From assembly GCA_002633025.1 (NCBI GenBank), contig NMRB01000774.1, positions 48,619-112,618 on the forward strand: a stretch of DNA of 64,000 nt. Direction: 5' to 3'. Below are positions 1-52,599 of this stretch, piece by piece. A program made the position numbers and the translations under genes. Source of the DNA: Notospermus geniculatus. Taxonomy: Eukaryota > Nemertea > Pilidiophora > Heteronemertea > Lineidae. The first letter of the stretch is position 1. The number at the start of each line of letters is the position of its first letter. The notes beneath the pieces are model-generated. The model did no database searches. It was not told where the DNA came from and saw only the letters and a program-made list of their open reading frames with translations.

Positions 1-60
1 TGCTCTGCCAAAAATGCTGTAGGTAGCCCCAAGTCCCCCCCCCCCGGATCCGACCCTGGA
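1..60. mobile_element. Terminus of a GGATCC-ended MITE
   Basis: A run of C followed by ccggatccgaccctgg matches the right end of the element at 33263-33536. The rest lies outside the window. Confidence 0.45.
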
Positions 61-1108
61 AATCACTTGTAAGCATTCACAAAATGTGGGCAATTCAGAT
101 TTTTTCAGCCTGTTACAAGTGTTTTTGGACCAGAAACTGTCCAGACAGCACTTTGCTGAGTGTACGACAACCCCAGCTCAGGCTGTAAATTTACAAAAAA
201 CACAAATGCTGAACAACTCGCTGTTCGAAATGCAAAGACTATCGTGAGAATGTTCGAAGGCATTCCTTCGGTACCTTTTCAACGTTGCTGTTACATGTAA
301 GTGTGTTATATCCGTGATTCTGTGAATAGAAATTGACGTCAATATAAACAGCCGCCCTCATGAGAAAACAAAAAAAGATACCTAAACGGAAATAATACGG
401 ATCGCTTCTACTGCTAGATATACATGCACATGTACACCTTGATATTGTCTAGGAAAGCATAAGGCAGCTCTCGCCTGGCCCGCAGCTGCGGGGGTGGTTG
501 CATGCTTCGCAGCCTGGTAGAGCTCTTGCAGGATGCATTCAACGAAAGCAAGATATCGACAAAAATAGGCGTTCAGAGGTCGAATCGCACCACTAGAGTA
601 CGTTTTCTCTAGTGGTGTTCTTTGACATACATGTACCCTCGTCCCCAGTGTTTAGTTGGCCAAATTATACTCAGAAAATTTGACGAAAAATTGTACGGCA
701 GGCGTTAGCGTATAGACTGGGTGGGGCCCACAACCTGTACAGACCATTCCCAGGTCGAACCCACAGCTGCATATAGATAAGACCACTTCTTGGAGTTTTT
801 CACTTTTCAGCCCATACAAAGATGCAAACATCAACGTTCTTCAACCGGTATGTAAGAGCCTACGTTACGACCCAAATCGTAACACGAGATAAGACCGGAA
901 AAAAATTTCTACGAGTTCAACGTTCTTTTCGGTATTCTAGAAATTTTGCTGACGTTGGCACTTGTTCGTATTGGTTTAAACTTTAGGCGGAGTGATTTTT
1001 CTTCTTTCTTTTTGAAACATAATACAAAATTGTGTTTTGAGCGAAAACATTGCATCTGGGGTACATATCCGATTTTATTCCTATGCCTACGCGGACTAGG
1101 TTAATATT

Positions 1109-1234
1109 GAGTTTTCGCAAGCCCCCGAAACGGCAACGGGAACGTCTATCCTTTTGTTCGGTGCTCTCTTCGTGGCATCGAACAATGGGTTTGGCGTTCG
1201 CGTTGGCGTTTCGGGGGCTTTGCGAAAACTCCCT
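1109..1234. mobile_element. Foldback MITE, AGGGAGTTTTCGCAAAGCCC type
   Basis: Inverted ends: gagttttcgcaagcccccga and its complement ending AAACTCCCT. The interior holds AACGTC...GTTCG and its inverse around ctcttcgtggc. The same interior family occurs at 35827-35963 and, degraded, at 3502-3795. Confidence 0.7.
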
Positions 1235-2864
1235 ATTGACTTCATGCGAGAGTTTGCTGTATAGAAAATGGAACCCACGTCGATTCGTACAGCGGGCTGC
1301 AGTCATTGAATAATCATAGGACGATAAACTGCTACGCCTATAATTAAACACGTGTTTTTCTATCAAACAGATGGTAAACTTGAACGTGAAGTCCACTTCA
1401 GGATTATGAAGGTTGCTCCAGTTAGTTTGAAGGGAATATGTACTGAAGTCATCGATATAGCCCGTACCAAACTACCAAGAACTTATGTCTCAACGTCAAA
1501 AGTTAACTGTGTGGGAGAACGAAGTAGGCCTACCTGTATTTACAGGTACATACATGTACTTCATGTTCCATAATCACCATATATTTCAGTGCTCCGATTA
1601 ACACCTTATAAAAATTAGTAGTTTTTTTATACAGATATGCAACTATTTAATGAGTTCATTTTAACAGATGCCAAAATTAATCAGTATGCCAATATTATCT
1701 AAAATATAAATCTACATGTATTTTTGGTACTACTCATGTTTAGAAATAGGCAGGGTCGTTTATCTGATTGGCTGTAGCTTCCTTATCCTCTCTTAACTCT
1801 TACATAGTCCAAGGCGAACTCTCGATGAAAAAGGCCTACTGATTTTAAATTTGGTACCTGTCAGCAGAACCTCATACAGGTAATTTTACTGTAATGCATT
1901 GTGTGATACATTTCTGGACAGTTATTACAACAAAAAAATCTAGTAAGTTTTAGCTTTAGCACAATACATGATATAACGTTGTAATAACATGCGTTAAAAT
2001 TCATCTAGTATCATGGTTTATTTTGTATGTAAGCAAGGTTTGTCTCTGAGAGTCAACACCATCAGTTAATAAAAGGTAACCAAAACAATACTTAGTTTAC
2101 ATGAGACGTTTTTTGATAACTTATATTCTTTAAAAATTACTGAAACATGTGCATAAAGTCTGGCATGTACTTTTTATACATGTACTTTTGAACAAATGTA
2201 CTATTATATCGACTTGACAAAATAATGTCTCGTACATAGACAGTACGCAGTGAGGCAGTAACTTCCACCACAATTTCTACAACAGCTCCCTGTATTACCC
2301 GCTCCGAAACTGCTTCAGTTTATGCGATTCTTAGAAGATGACCAATAGGTGTCACTAGTGCGAGTTAATAGGGAGGTTGAGATCAGCGACTTATCACGGA
2401 TCCTTAATGTTTCGACTCGACGAGAATACAAATCATCTTTTCTGCAGAACATTCGAGAATAAACAAAGAGACTTATGGGCCACCGTAGAGTCTCTATGGT
2501 AAGGGCCACCGTAGACACAGCCGCGTTCCAGATGGCACCCCCGCCAGGCATTTGAGTGATAAATCCATTTACTCATTAGCAGTTCTTACCAGCAATGGCA
2601 GTCAGAAAGATTCTTCTGCAACTACCTTTTCCAACGACGGCTCTACGTAGAATGGTCTCGATCTCTGCAGCATCGAATGGTCGGCCACAAACGACGGTAA
2701 ACACACAAAAAAACACGTCCTGGAAACTCGCCAATCAGCTCGTCATTTTACACCATGTACACCACAATTTGCGTAATTGGTATAAACTGTCAAATCGTTA
2801 CCTTGGTCAATTTCTTCTTGATTGAAGAGGGAAATTAGGCCACGCAATGCTCTGCAACCGTCGA

Positions 2865-3195
2865 GTGAAATGTACACAGACCTGAGAGAGGAAGAGCAAC
2901 TTGGTGAAATGTACACAGACCTGAGAGAGGAAAAGCAACTTTGTGAAATGTACACAGACCTGAGAGAGGAAGAACAACTTAGTGAAATGTACACAGACCC
3001 GAGAGAGGAAGAGCAACTTACATGTAGTGAAATGTACGCAGACCCGAGAAAGGAAGAGCAACTTACATGTAGTGAAATGTACACAGACCCGAGAGAGGAA
3101 GAGCAACTTTGTGAAATGTACACAGACCCGAGAGAGGAAGAGCAACTTACATGTAGTGAAATGTACGCAGACCCGAGAGAGGAAGAGCAACTTCG
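2865..3195. repeat. 39/45-bp minisatellite, open in several frames
   Basis: Eight units of gaaatgtacacagacc-gagagaggaagagcaactt, 36-39 bp or 45 bp when the insert acatgta is present. All unit lengths are multiples of three, so frames stay open on both strands: EMYTDLREEEQL with optional TCS on plus. No splice context or homology supports a gene, so I call it a minisatellite. Confidence 0.85.
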
Positions 3196-3501
3196 CAAAG
3201 TTGTTGTAGGTGATGGGATTTCAGATACCACACAGCCCTGCTGGGCAATAATTGGAAGCCGATAGAAGCCCAGGGTGGTGTAAAGAGAGAGCATATCGCG
3301 GTGGAAATTGCATGGGGAGAGTAAATTACACTCTGTAATGGGATTTTCCTAAAACATGTACGTTATGTATTCAACAGGTGGGCAGTTCACGCTGAGAATA
3401 GGTCAATAAATGTGGGCGGGAGAGAACGGACGTTCAAAAATAGTCAATCAGGTCAAGAAAGGTGGATTTCCCCTGCCAAACCACCATGCGCAACGGACTA
3501 T

Positions 3502-3795
3502 GGTCGTTCGCGTTGGCGTTTTGGAGTTTTGCGAAAACTGCATAGTCACATAGAGTTTTTGCAAAGCCCCCAAAACGTCGGCCGAACGTCTATCCTATTG
3601 TTCGGTCTTGGTGGCGTCGAACAATGATTGGCGTTCGCATTGGCGTTTCGAGGGCTTTGCGAAAACTCGCCATTTGCAAAGCTCCCGAAACGCCAATGCA
3701 AACGTCTTTCCTCCTGTTTGGTGCTCTCTTCGCGGCATCGAACAATGCGATCGGCGTTCGCGTTGGCGTTTCGGGGGCTTTTCGAAACCTCTCTA
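3502..3795. mobile_element. Cluster of degraded AAAGCCC-type MITE copies
   Basis: About two and a half decayed copies of the 1109-1234 element lie head to tail: a fragment 3502-3542, one copy 3550-3668 and one 3672-3795, recognisable by GCGTTGGCGTTTCGGGGGCT and GCATCGAACAATG. The last has lost its perfect end. Confidence 0.6.
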
Positions 3796-4315
3796 CACCA
3801 ACGTACGATTTGCTCACATAAACGCTTTCAAGGGCCCACGACAAAATGCACATTCAGTCAATAGTCCCATCGCATTCATGTACTCAAATTTTCAGGGGGT
3901 CCTCGACGCTTGTTATGACACTACTTTCTAACAAGTGGTATGAAATCCAGGCCAGCAACGCTCAATTTCGTCCTACTAATTTCGCTATAAGAAATGTTTG
4001 GTTATCGAGCTTTTTTCACGAACACAGACGCTTGAAACAACAATGAGATACCTCGCAACTGGATGCCTTACTTGCCGATAACAAACCTACATGTACGAGT
4101 CGGAGGGAAGCAGGGAAGATTTACTTTCAATGAAATAGAAGCCATCGCTAATACAGCTCTGTGCATTCAGCATGCACTGCATCTGGTGTACAGATCCCAA
4201 GATTAGTACACGCATCGGAAAGAAATACTTGGACAGCGTTGCAACGTACAATGTAGGCTACACTCGTCCCCAGTGGCCTCGAGCCACTAGTTATACGCTC
4301 AGATGGGGCCTAATC

Positions 4316-4486
4316 ATGTTTCTGAACGCTAGATGGCGCAAACTGTCAGCAACCAATCAGCGACCAGTATTTCACGCAACTAGGGGAAAACATGAAACAT
4401 TTTCTTATTGGCTGATCGCTCATTCGCTGGTTGATCGAGCGCGTTCGTCAACAACTGGTAGTGACATCTAGTGTTCAGAAACGGAC
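4316..4486. mobile_element. Imperfect inverted repeat, CATGTTTCTGAACGCTAGAT end
   Basis: catgtttctgaacgctagatg at the left and catctagtgttcagaaacg at the right are inverted; subterminal gaccagtatt / aatcagcg blocks also pair loosely. Confidence 0.45.
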
Positions 4487-5171
4487 TTTGGCACCAAGTG
4501 TTTCAGTGGTGAGGGTGACTGCTTCGAGCGAAGGCCGAGACCACTGAATTGAGTGTAAATGTAGGCCTGCACGTATGTAAATGAGAGCGTCATTTCGTTA
4601 CTTAGTATAATAGTCAGTACAGCCGCTTCGGTTGCCAGATTATTCCACATTCTCTACGAAGCCATTTCAGACGCCAGGTCATTCCATATTTTATAAGAAA
4701 CTTCCGTTTCGCTTCGTTTCCTGTTTTATGCCCTCAAATATCTTGCACATTTAATTCGCCACACTTAAGTATACCTCAATACTATTTCGGCGACTTCTGC
4801 GATAGACACTTTCAGAATTTTTCTCAAGCCAGCAGAAAGCTACATGGCCTTCGACGATACCGTGTAGCCAATAGGCTAAACCACCTTCGATATTCATGTA
4901 TTCGGTCAGGAATTGCCAATGGCCTGACCTGGAGTAGTGAAGAATTGATCAATGGTGATCAGGAAGGAATAATTTTGAGCTGTAGATCGGTCCATCTCCG
5001 TATTCCAACAACTCATACGAATGTTGTAGATGAAATAGATTTGTGTACTCTTTCCAAGGACCTTAGGAGTGCTGTCGCATGCGGAATCATCGGACGTAAT
5101 CGTCTCTGTAATGATATACACCTAAAACTGACCCTAACCCTGACCTTTCCCATCAGCCAATCATTCTACTC

Positions 5172-6113
5172 TTTAAAGCTGACGTGAATGAACAAAAACT
5201 GGAGATTCCAGCTTTGAAAAAGACCACCACGACACGGTGGTGGTCAAGAGAAATACAAACGACCATAAGGCACTTTCAAAGCACCTCCAGAACCTGATAG
5301 ACTACCAGCATATTTGGTGGCGCCACTGTATTCTCCATGAGTCCGTCAATGGAGCAACATCGAGAGATGGCGTCCCAATGACGTCAGCAGGTCGAAGGCG
5401 TTATGTTCTTTCCGAACCAGAGAGGAAAGTTGATCACCATTCTATAGTATTCACTTCTTGTTTACATTTATGGTGTTATCCAAGCACCAGTTGAAAACAT
5501 TTATGCATTAAAAACAATACAACACTCATTTGACGTACATCAACGTCATCAGATATCATTACATATACGTTGAGGAAAAATCTTATTTTATTCCTTTGGC
5601 CATAATTACCGTAATCAATTAAATATTCCTTCTACAAATACACACACATAGCGCAAGTCATGTATGTATTACTGCTCAGACCAAGTACATTGCATTTCTG
5701 TGAAAATATATTCAAATAACGAAACTATGGCAAAAGAAATCAAATAAGATTTATATGCAACATGTTTGCAATGGTACCAATTGGAATTTCTGAAACTCAG
5801 ACGAGTGGTGTGTTATTTGTTGATGCCGAAGTTTTTGCCATTGTACCATATATTTCAACTGGGCGCAAGCACTAAAGAACCCTGACCAACCTCATACTCA
5901 GGTTCCTACGGATCGTAGTAAGTCTATCAGGCTCTCTCACTTGGACACTATCTCTTGATGTGTCTCGATTGAAAGCCTGAGATTGAATACAGTGGCGCCA
6001 CCAAATAGGCCGGTAGTCTATCATGTTCTGGAGAAACTCCGAAGGGCGTTCGCACTTCTGTAGACCACCATACTGTGGCGCTGTGGTTTTTGTTCATTCA
6101 CGTCAGCTTTAAA
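5172..6113. mobile_element. Foldback DNA element, AAAGCTGACGTGAATGAACA ends
   Basis: Inverted ends tttaaagctgacgtgaatg... and ...cattcacgtcagctttaaa; the arms also share TGGTGGCGCCACTGTATT, gatagactaccag and cctccagaac. Arms are roughly 160 bp, separated by about 650 bp of A/T-rich sequence without a transposase frame. A related half-element is at about 58260-58400 (tctatcatgttctg...ttgttcatgcagttcagctt). Confidence 0.65.
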
Positions 6114-6462
6114 TATATGTACCAGTGTGACCGCAGAGAAACCCCCCTATTCAAACTCCATTTGTTTGTTGAGGATTATGTATGTCGCAAAAAACCCTAA
6201 CATAAACGTATACGTTGACAATGCATGCATTTCATCTATCGCCTATGGTCTGTGAATCCTGGATCCGTCCCTTTTGCCAACAAACTTGCAAGACTTAAGG
6301 CCTACATCTTTCTGGGCTTTTTTGGTCTGCTGAATGGGTTTGTCCATACTTCCAATCGTGCCCTCTACTTTCACCCAGTTTGTGAAACAGAGTGATAACA
6401 TGAAATACCTTCAATCATCACAGTAAAAGTCTGTTCAGCCATGGAGGTATTATACCTCTATG

Positions 6463-6513
6463 GTCTATCCTTGGAGGAATTATACTGTCAGTATAATTCC
6501 TCCAAGGTCTATC
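6463..6513. mobile_element. 37-bp hairpin insertion with 7-bp target duplication
   Basis: A perfect inverted repeat of CTTGGAGGAATTATACTG (6470-6487) with its complement (6489-6506), separated by one base, lies between two exact copies of GTCTATC (6463-6469 and 6507-6513). Arms plus one-base loop make up the whole element. A shorter palindrome, GAGGTATTATACCTC, sits just to the left (about 6444-6458). A related hairpin with its own 7-bp repeat is at 52060-52091. Confidence 0.75.
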
Positions 6514-6702
6514 ATAGTATAATTTTTTCGTTAATTACAGTTTTGATACACAATATTCACATATAGAAATATACAAAATTACAAAAAGAGCGAATCAAAA
6601 CTCGACAAAGGAACGCCCAGACCTGCGCGCGGCTTCTTATCCGGGACTTGTCAAAATTTAGAAATTTACTGACAACTTCCCATTGACGGTAGACTCGTCA
6701 AT

Positions 6703-7071
6703 AGGGAGGTTTCGCAAATCTGACGAAAAACGAAGTACGAAATTGGACTTCGTTTCCATGACGTAATGTATTTCAGGAGATGGTTGGCACCACAAATATC
6801 GCCTGCTGCAAGAGCGTCATTTAGCTTTTGACCATTGACCGACAGAGTTACGGCGTATAATAAACTTTGAAATTTATCTTTCGGTTCCATTTCGTAGATA
6901 CGAAGTGGAAATTTAAAAATTCAAGATGTACCATAACTCTCTCGGTCTTACAATAAAAGACGCACTGGCGGGAGGGACATTGTGGTAGCAACATCTCCAA
7001 AAATACATTAGGTCCTGGAAATGAAGTTGAATTTCGTACTTCGTGTTTCGTCAGATTTGCGAAACCTCCCT
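6703..7071. mobile_element. Foldback MITE with AGGGAGGTTTCGCAAA ends
   Basis: 369 bp with inverted ends AGGGAGGTTTCGCAAATCTG and its complement; similarity of the arms continues through the gacgaaaaacgaagtacg region. It belongs to a group of elements sharing the outermost AGGGAG...CTCCCT but with different interiors (1109, 35827, 42687, 44458, 51331). Confidence 0.75.
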
Positions 7072-7379
7072 ATTCTCTTGTTAGCCCGCACAGCGAACAC
7101 GTCTGAGTAAATGAGCACACAATTTCTGCGGAGGAGGCATGAACTGCAGCCGCAAATGTAGGAGACGTTCTTAAAATACGTCTCCTAAAAGGTTCCCACG
7201 ATTGCAGGCAAGATATGTGGGTCGGGATCTATCATGTTCATTTTGGTAAAATCAGAAATTGATATACATGTATTTGATATGTTTCCAAAGTATTTCATTA
7301 TTACGAAATATCGCAAGAACATTTTGATATGAAAAGGTTATTTACAAATTTTTGTGATTGTCCCATTTGGGTGACGACA

Positions 7380-47839
<40,460 letters not shown>

Positions 47840-49761
47840 TGTTACAATTCAACCTTCCTCCGCAGTATCCGAAATTTTGCCCCTGGACGAATCCTCAAGT
47901 GAAAACGTTTAAGAACCAACGCGATGTACTACTTCCGTCATGTATAGTGTACACGCAGCCATGGCTACCGGGTTAGTTGTTAATCCTACTACGGTTAGGC
48001 GCGCTTCGCCCGCACGTGCTTGGACAAAGCGGGAAACACCAATATGGTAAATAATCATGATAATGGCGAGTTTCTCATCGGTATGGCGTGGAGTAATAGC
48101 CCTGTTTAATTATGGATATAGAAAATGAGTTACTGCAGATTGCTTTTGTTTACTATATACAGGTTCTTCACGTGACGTCACAGCCTAATTAGCATAGAAT
48201 TCATGGAACTGGTGCCGCCATATTGGCCGTCAGTGTCAGTGGGGTTTACTGAAAGAAATCAGATTTTAACTCATGGAATATTTTCCAAACTACCGTTCTT
48301 ATTACATGTATTTCAGTTTCTTAGTATATGATTTTTCAAATAAAATCACATGTTCTACAGCAGTCTGATGATTGAATGACACCTGTGTCTGTTGTAAAAA
48401 CAGACAATTAGTGCTGAATTACATAGAGTTGTAGCGTATTACTGACGGCCAAGCACATGGCTAATTATGTATTAGCTCATTAGCATTGAGTTGTGATGTT
48501 TTTATTTATTTTTTTCTCGCACTTTATCCTCAAACCCAGGGTTTTCACAACCGCTCCTCTCCTTCCACCTGTTGTTTCCGAGGGAGGGGTACCACCGTAA
48601 GTGACCTGAGATTCGCAGGATGGCCTCACTTACATTTTGAGGGAAAAAATCCAGAATCCCAACATACAGGTATTCGCGTGACCGCAAAGCAAATTGTCTG
48701 CAAAAAAGGAACGAGGCCCTCATATTCGCGCCCAGGGTCTTCACAACTGCTTCCCTCCTCGCGCTTGGTTCCATTGAGGGAATAGTCCGGTCGCTTAATC
48801 GAGATTTTGGGGAAAATGCGGACTAGACGCGGCGGACATATTTACGATATTTGCATATGTGTTCTACGGATACTGTTCAAATTTAGAAGGGGTGCCAACG
48901 AAAAGTACGGTTAGTATGGGCATTATATGCAAATGAACTTGGGGGTCACGTGATAATGACCAAATATGGTCAAAATATTTTTTTTCAAAATCGAACAATT
49001 TACTGCTAATGTAGTCGAAAAATCACTCCAGTCTTATGCCATCTACAATCAACGGTAAGCATCAGAGGCGCCTACAAAGTTTCCCGTTAAAAGGGATTTC
49101 TGAAGAAACTCCTGGGAAGAACGCGTTTTTCTCGATAATTATGAAAATAGATTTCGAAGAAATAGAATTCTTTTCCTTTTTGTTTTAGTAAAGTCAAAGC
49201 GTACGACCGTATGACCTGAGATTCTCAGGATGCGAGGTTCTGGGACAAAAATCAAACAAGAAAATATATTTTCTCAACAAGAGCATTCTCATTTTATTCG
49301 TCACTCATACTGTGAGAACTTTGTTACATTAAATCTGCGAGTTATGCACGCTACAGCAGTATGACGTCGATAGTATTTGAGAATGGTCTACGACTCCGCT
49401 TTATGTGCACACTTCTTTACCCTCATGGTCGAATTCGCACTTTCCAGTACAACACATAAACTTTTGGTCGCAGGGTTCACCTTTTGAAATGCATGACCTG
49501 AAACGAAAGACACGTAAAGTGAAGCTACATGTAGGAATGCACCATTGGTTTTAAAGCTGATTTTGCGTTGCGACTTGCTTTGCAACTGGATTGCGTTGCA
49601 ATAGGAGCTGTCAGCGAGTTGACCACTAGGTGTCACTACGGCCCAATTCAATGCATGTTGCGGACCCATTCATTCTTGACCGAGCACCACTCACGTGGAT
49701 TTTCCTGTGTATTGGTCCGCTAGAACTTTGCTGCCATCTTTTGGCAATATGCGCGGCTGAC

Positions 49762-50526
49762 TGCTCCTATTGGACACTCAATCGCCGTAGTGGATTAGCT
49801 AGATGTGATTTCCACCAATGGCGAAGATGTGGTTAGTTTCAGTCGGCAAATCGGTCGGCGACCGGTATCAGTTCCTTGCGATCGTATTCAATCGCAGATA
49901 GCAGGTTGCAAATCAAGTCGCAACGCAGAATATCAGCAGTGGATTCCTAGCTTGTCGTACACATTTGAAATCTTCCGCCGTCGTGTGACATAAAAAAGCA
50001 TGGCGACCGCAGCTGAGTTTGTTTAGGCTAATCTCAACTCGGGAGGGGTGTTTTTAAAGTTGACTGGCCCAACGCTGCTCGACTGGTCAGCCAGAAACAA
50101 AATGTCCGTCAGTGGTGGCAGGGGTGGAATTTACGCGACGACCGGAAGTAGTGAAGCCCGGACCTGCTGTGGAGGTGGGTGACTGGGACGCGACACGGCG
50201 ACAAAAGATACGTGGTAGACGATCAGTATTCGCTCCGAAAAAACGCTCATTTATGTAATTCGATTTCATGACATCACTTTGATGAATAGCATAGTGATAG
50301 ATTCATAATAAAAGTTCATAAAAGTAGGTCTGAGAGCATAATTCGAATTATTCGAATGATTCTGCTGTGTACTATAACCTGCTGTTGATGGAGTTGTCTA
50401 TAGACGAATCACAAATGCACTTTCCTGCGCACATCCGGGTTTCTAACACAACCAGCCTCGTGTTCAAAAGTTCTCCAATGCCATGGAAAACATCCACACA
50501 CGGGGCGATTAAAATTGCTTTCAATG
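49762..50526. repeat. 0.77-kb direct repeat, copy 1
   Basis: Starts tgctcctattgg and ends tttcaatga, immediately before the single N at 50527. Copy 2 (50528-51294) starts and ends with the same words and is about 97% identical by eye. The first 200 bases belong to the MITE family also seen at 33537-33758. Confidence 0.9.
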
Positions 50527-50527
50527 A

Positions 50528-51294
50528 NTGCTCCTATTGGGCACTCAATCGCCGTAGTGGACTAGCTAGACGTGATTTCCACCAATAGCGAAGATGTGGT
50601 CAATTTCAGTCGGCAATCGGTCGGAGACCGGTACTAGTTCCTTGCGATCGTATTCACAATCGCATATAGCAGGTTGCAAATCAAGTCGCAACGCAGAATA
50701 TCAGCAGTGAATTCCTGGCTTGTCGTACACATTTGAAATCTTCCGCCGGCGTGTGACGTAAAAAAGCATGGCGGCCGCAGCTGAGTTTGTTTAGGCTAAT
50801 CTCAACGCGGCAGGGGTGTTTTTAAAGTTGACTGGCCCAACGCTGCTCGACTCGTCAACCAGAAACAAAATGTCCGTCAGTGGTGGCAGGGGTGGATTTA
50901 CGCGACGACCGGAAGTAGTGAAGCCCGGACCTGCTGTGGAGGTGGGTGACTGGGACGCGACACGGCGACAAAAGATACGTGGTAGACGATCAGTATTCGC
51001 TCCGAAAAAACGCTCATTTATGTAATTCGATTTCATGACATCACTTTGATGAATAGCATAGTGATAGATTCATAATAAAAGTTCATAAAAGTAGGTCTGA
51101 GAGCATAATTCGAATTATTCGAATGATTCTGCTGTGTACTATAACCTGCTGTTGATGGAGTTGTCTATAGACGAATCACAAATGCACTTTCCTGCGCACA
51201 TCCGGGTTTCTAACACAACCAGCCTCGTGTTCAAAAGTTCTCCAATGCCATGGAAAACATCCACACACGGGGCGATTAAAATTGCTTTCAATGA
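50528..51294. repeat. 0.77-kb direct repeat, copy 2
   Basis: Partner of 49762-50526. The abrupt end-to-start join across one N suggests two alleles placed in tandem by the assembler, or an unresolved true tandem repeat. Confidence 0.9.
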
Positions 51295-51330
51295 GCAAGA
51301 AAACGTTGCCTCGTGTGCTGCGCGCATAAT

Positions 51331-51472
51331 AGGGAGTTTAAGAAATCAAACGATAAACGTTAACTTTACGACGTTATTTTTTGTACCGAAAATGTAATAT
51401 ATAATCTGGTGAATTCGTAGTATGAAAAATAACGTTGTCGTAACGTTTATCGTTTGATTTCTTAAACTCCCT
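51331..51472. mobile_element. Foldback MITE, ATCAAACGATAAACG arms
   Basis: AGGGAGTTTAAGAAATCAAA to its complement ending AAACTCCCT. The subterminal arms are the same as those of 42687-42836, but the first 15 bases differ in the GTTT/GGTTTCG segment. Confidence 0.7.
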
Positions 51473-51491
51473 ATGCATGAAGTCCCAAAGA

Positions 51492-51759
51492 CTAAGGACC
51501 GTATGCTTGGGTCGGACTTTACCTTAACGTATAGCTGAAGTTAGACTTTGGGCCGTATGCACGGGTCGAACTTCAGCCACACTTTCATTAAAGTCTAACT
51601 TTTCTCATTGCTTAAAGCAAAGGAAAGTCTAACCTAAGCAATACTTTAGGCTAAAGTGCGACCCGTGCATACGGCCCTTTCTCTTTGCTTGAAGCATTGA
51701 AGAAAGTCGGACTTTAATGAAAGTGTGGCTGAAGTCCGACCCCTGCATACGGCCCTTAG
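51492..51759. mobile_element. Foldback, CTAAGGACCGTATGC ends
   Basis: ctaaggaccgtatgcttggg at the left pairs with ccctgcatacggcccttag at the right. A second inner pair (gggccgtatgcacgggtcga, 51551; tgcgacccgtgcatacggcc, 51657) shows nested duplication of the same arm. Confidence 0.65.
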
Positions 51760-51940
51760 ACACCTAAAAACCAACCTGGTCTTCAATGCGGACAAAAGAT
51801 CCTCGCCCGCCGAAAGATCCGTGGCCATCGCCATTATTACCACCAGGAAGAAGATGACAGCCAGCTTCATCTTGCAAGTGCTAGTTACAATCTTGATAAA
51901 CTGAAAAACGAACGGAAGTCAGATCTCTCACGGCTGCCAG

Positions 51941-52108
51941 GCTGAGTTTACATCGAGACACACGCGACACGAACACGCAGGCGAACAATGGCTTCACAAA
52001 GGATTCATCCCCATGAAACCTTCGTTCGCGTGCGTGTTCGTGTCGCGTGTGCCTCGATGCTTGGAGGAATTTTACTGATAATTCCTCCAAGCTCGATGTA
52101 AACTCAGC
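51941..52108. mobile_element. Foldback element with nested hairpin
   Basis: The ends GCTGAGTTTACATCGAG and CTCGATGTAAACTCAGC are complementary, and the arms continue through acacacgcgacacgaacacg and its complement. The right arm is interrupted by the 32-bp hairpin. No transposase is encoded, so it is a non-autonomous element. Confidence 0.7.
52053..52098. mobile_element. 32-bp hairpin insertion with 7-bp target duplication
   Basis: The hairpin (52060-52091) has arms CTTGGAGGAATT and its complement around TTACTGAT. It equals the 37-bp element at 6470 with one substitution and five central bases missing. It is flanked by exact CTCGATG repeats (52053-52059, 52092-52098). It lies in the right arm of the larger foldback 51941-52108; the left arm shows the uninterrupted site, so the insertion and duplication can be read directly. 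Confidence 0.78.
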
Positions 52109-52342
52109 TTTCGGTCACACACAGATTGATGGATAAAGGGGCAGGCTATGGCTCCCATGAGCCTATACACCCCCGATAGCAGCAATACATATATCGTAGC
52201 CTGTTAACTTAATACGAATTGTGCTGTCCGAGGAGAGTAAAGGAAACATTTAATAGCGCCTCTCAATACTGAGGTCGGGCATGAAACATCTTTAAGTGTA
52301 AAATGCCCCTTACGCTATTGTTCCAATAAGGAAAGTTTACAC

Positions 52343-52590
52343 TTAAAGGAGTTAGACGCCGAAGTTGTAAACAAGCTGGTTTGTTTACAAATATGGTCGG
52401 CAAACTAGTTTATTCCTTCGTGCAGGTGGCAGCACCCGTGATCGTTAGACTGGTTCCCGGTCCGATGCAACTCACTCACGATATTCACGTCAGTACATAT
52501 CACCGACAATAGGTGGCAGCACCGCAGGCGTCCGTGGATAGAGAACCAGTGAGTGAGTGTTTACAACTTCGGCGTCTAACTCATTTAAGA
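52343..52590. mobile_element. Foldback, GAGTTAGACGCCGAAGTTGT ends
   Basis: gagttagacgccgaagttgt at the left and its complement at the right, about 245 bp apart. Interior: acaaactagtttattccttc and gtggcagcacccg repeated once (52428, 52513). Confidence 0.65.
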
Positions 52591-52599
52591 TATTTTATG

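Larger units (their letters stand above)
61..7379. other. 3' flank of the giant gene, no gene supported
   Basis: Outside the foldbacks, hairpin insertion and minisatellite listed separately I see no frame with splice support or recognisable homology. It must contain the 3' UTR and poly(A) site of the giant gene. A weak Pol III-like pair (tggtagagctc near 521; aggtcgaatcgc near 576) may be a decayed SINE. Confidence 0.5.

Noticed and set aside
2743-3294. Minus-strand 183-codon repeat protein
   Set aside because: Opposite strand of the 39/45-bp minisatellite; no splice or start support.
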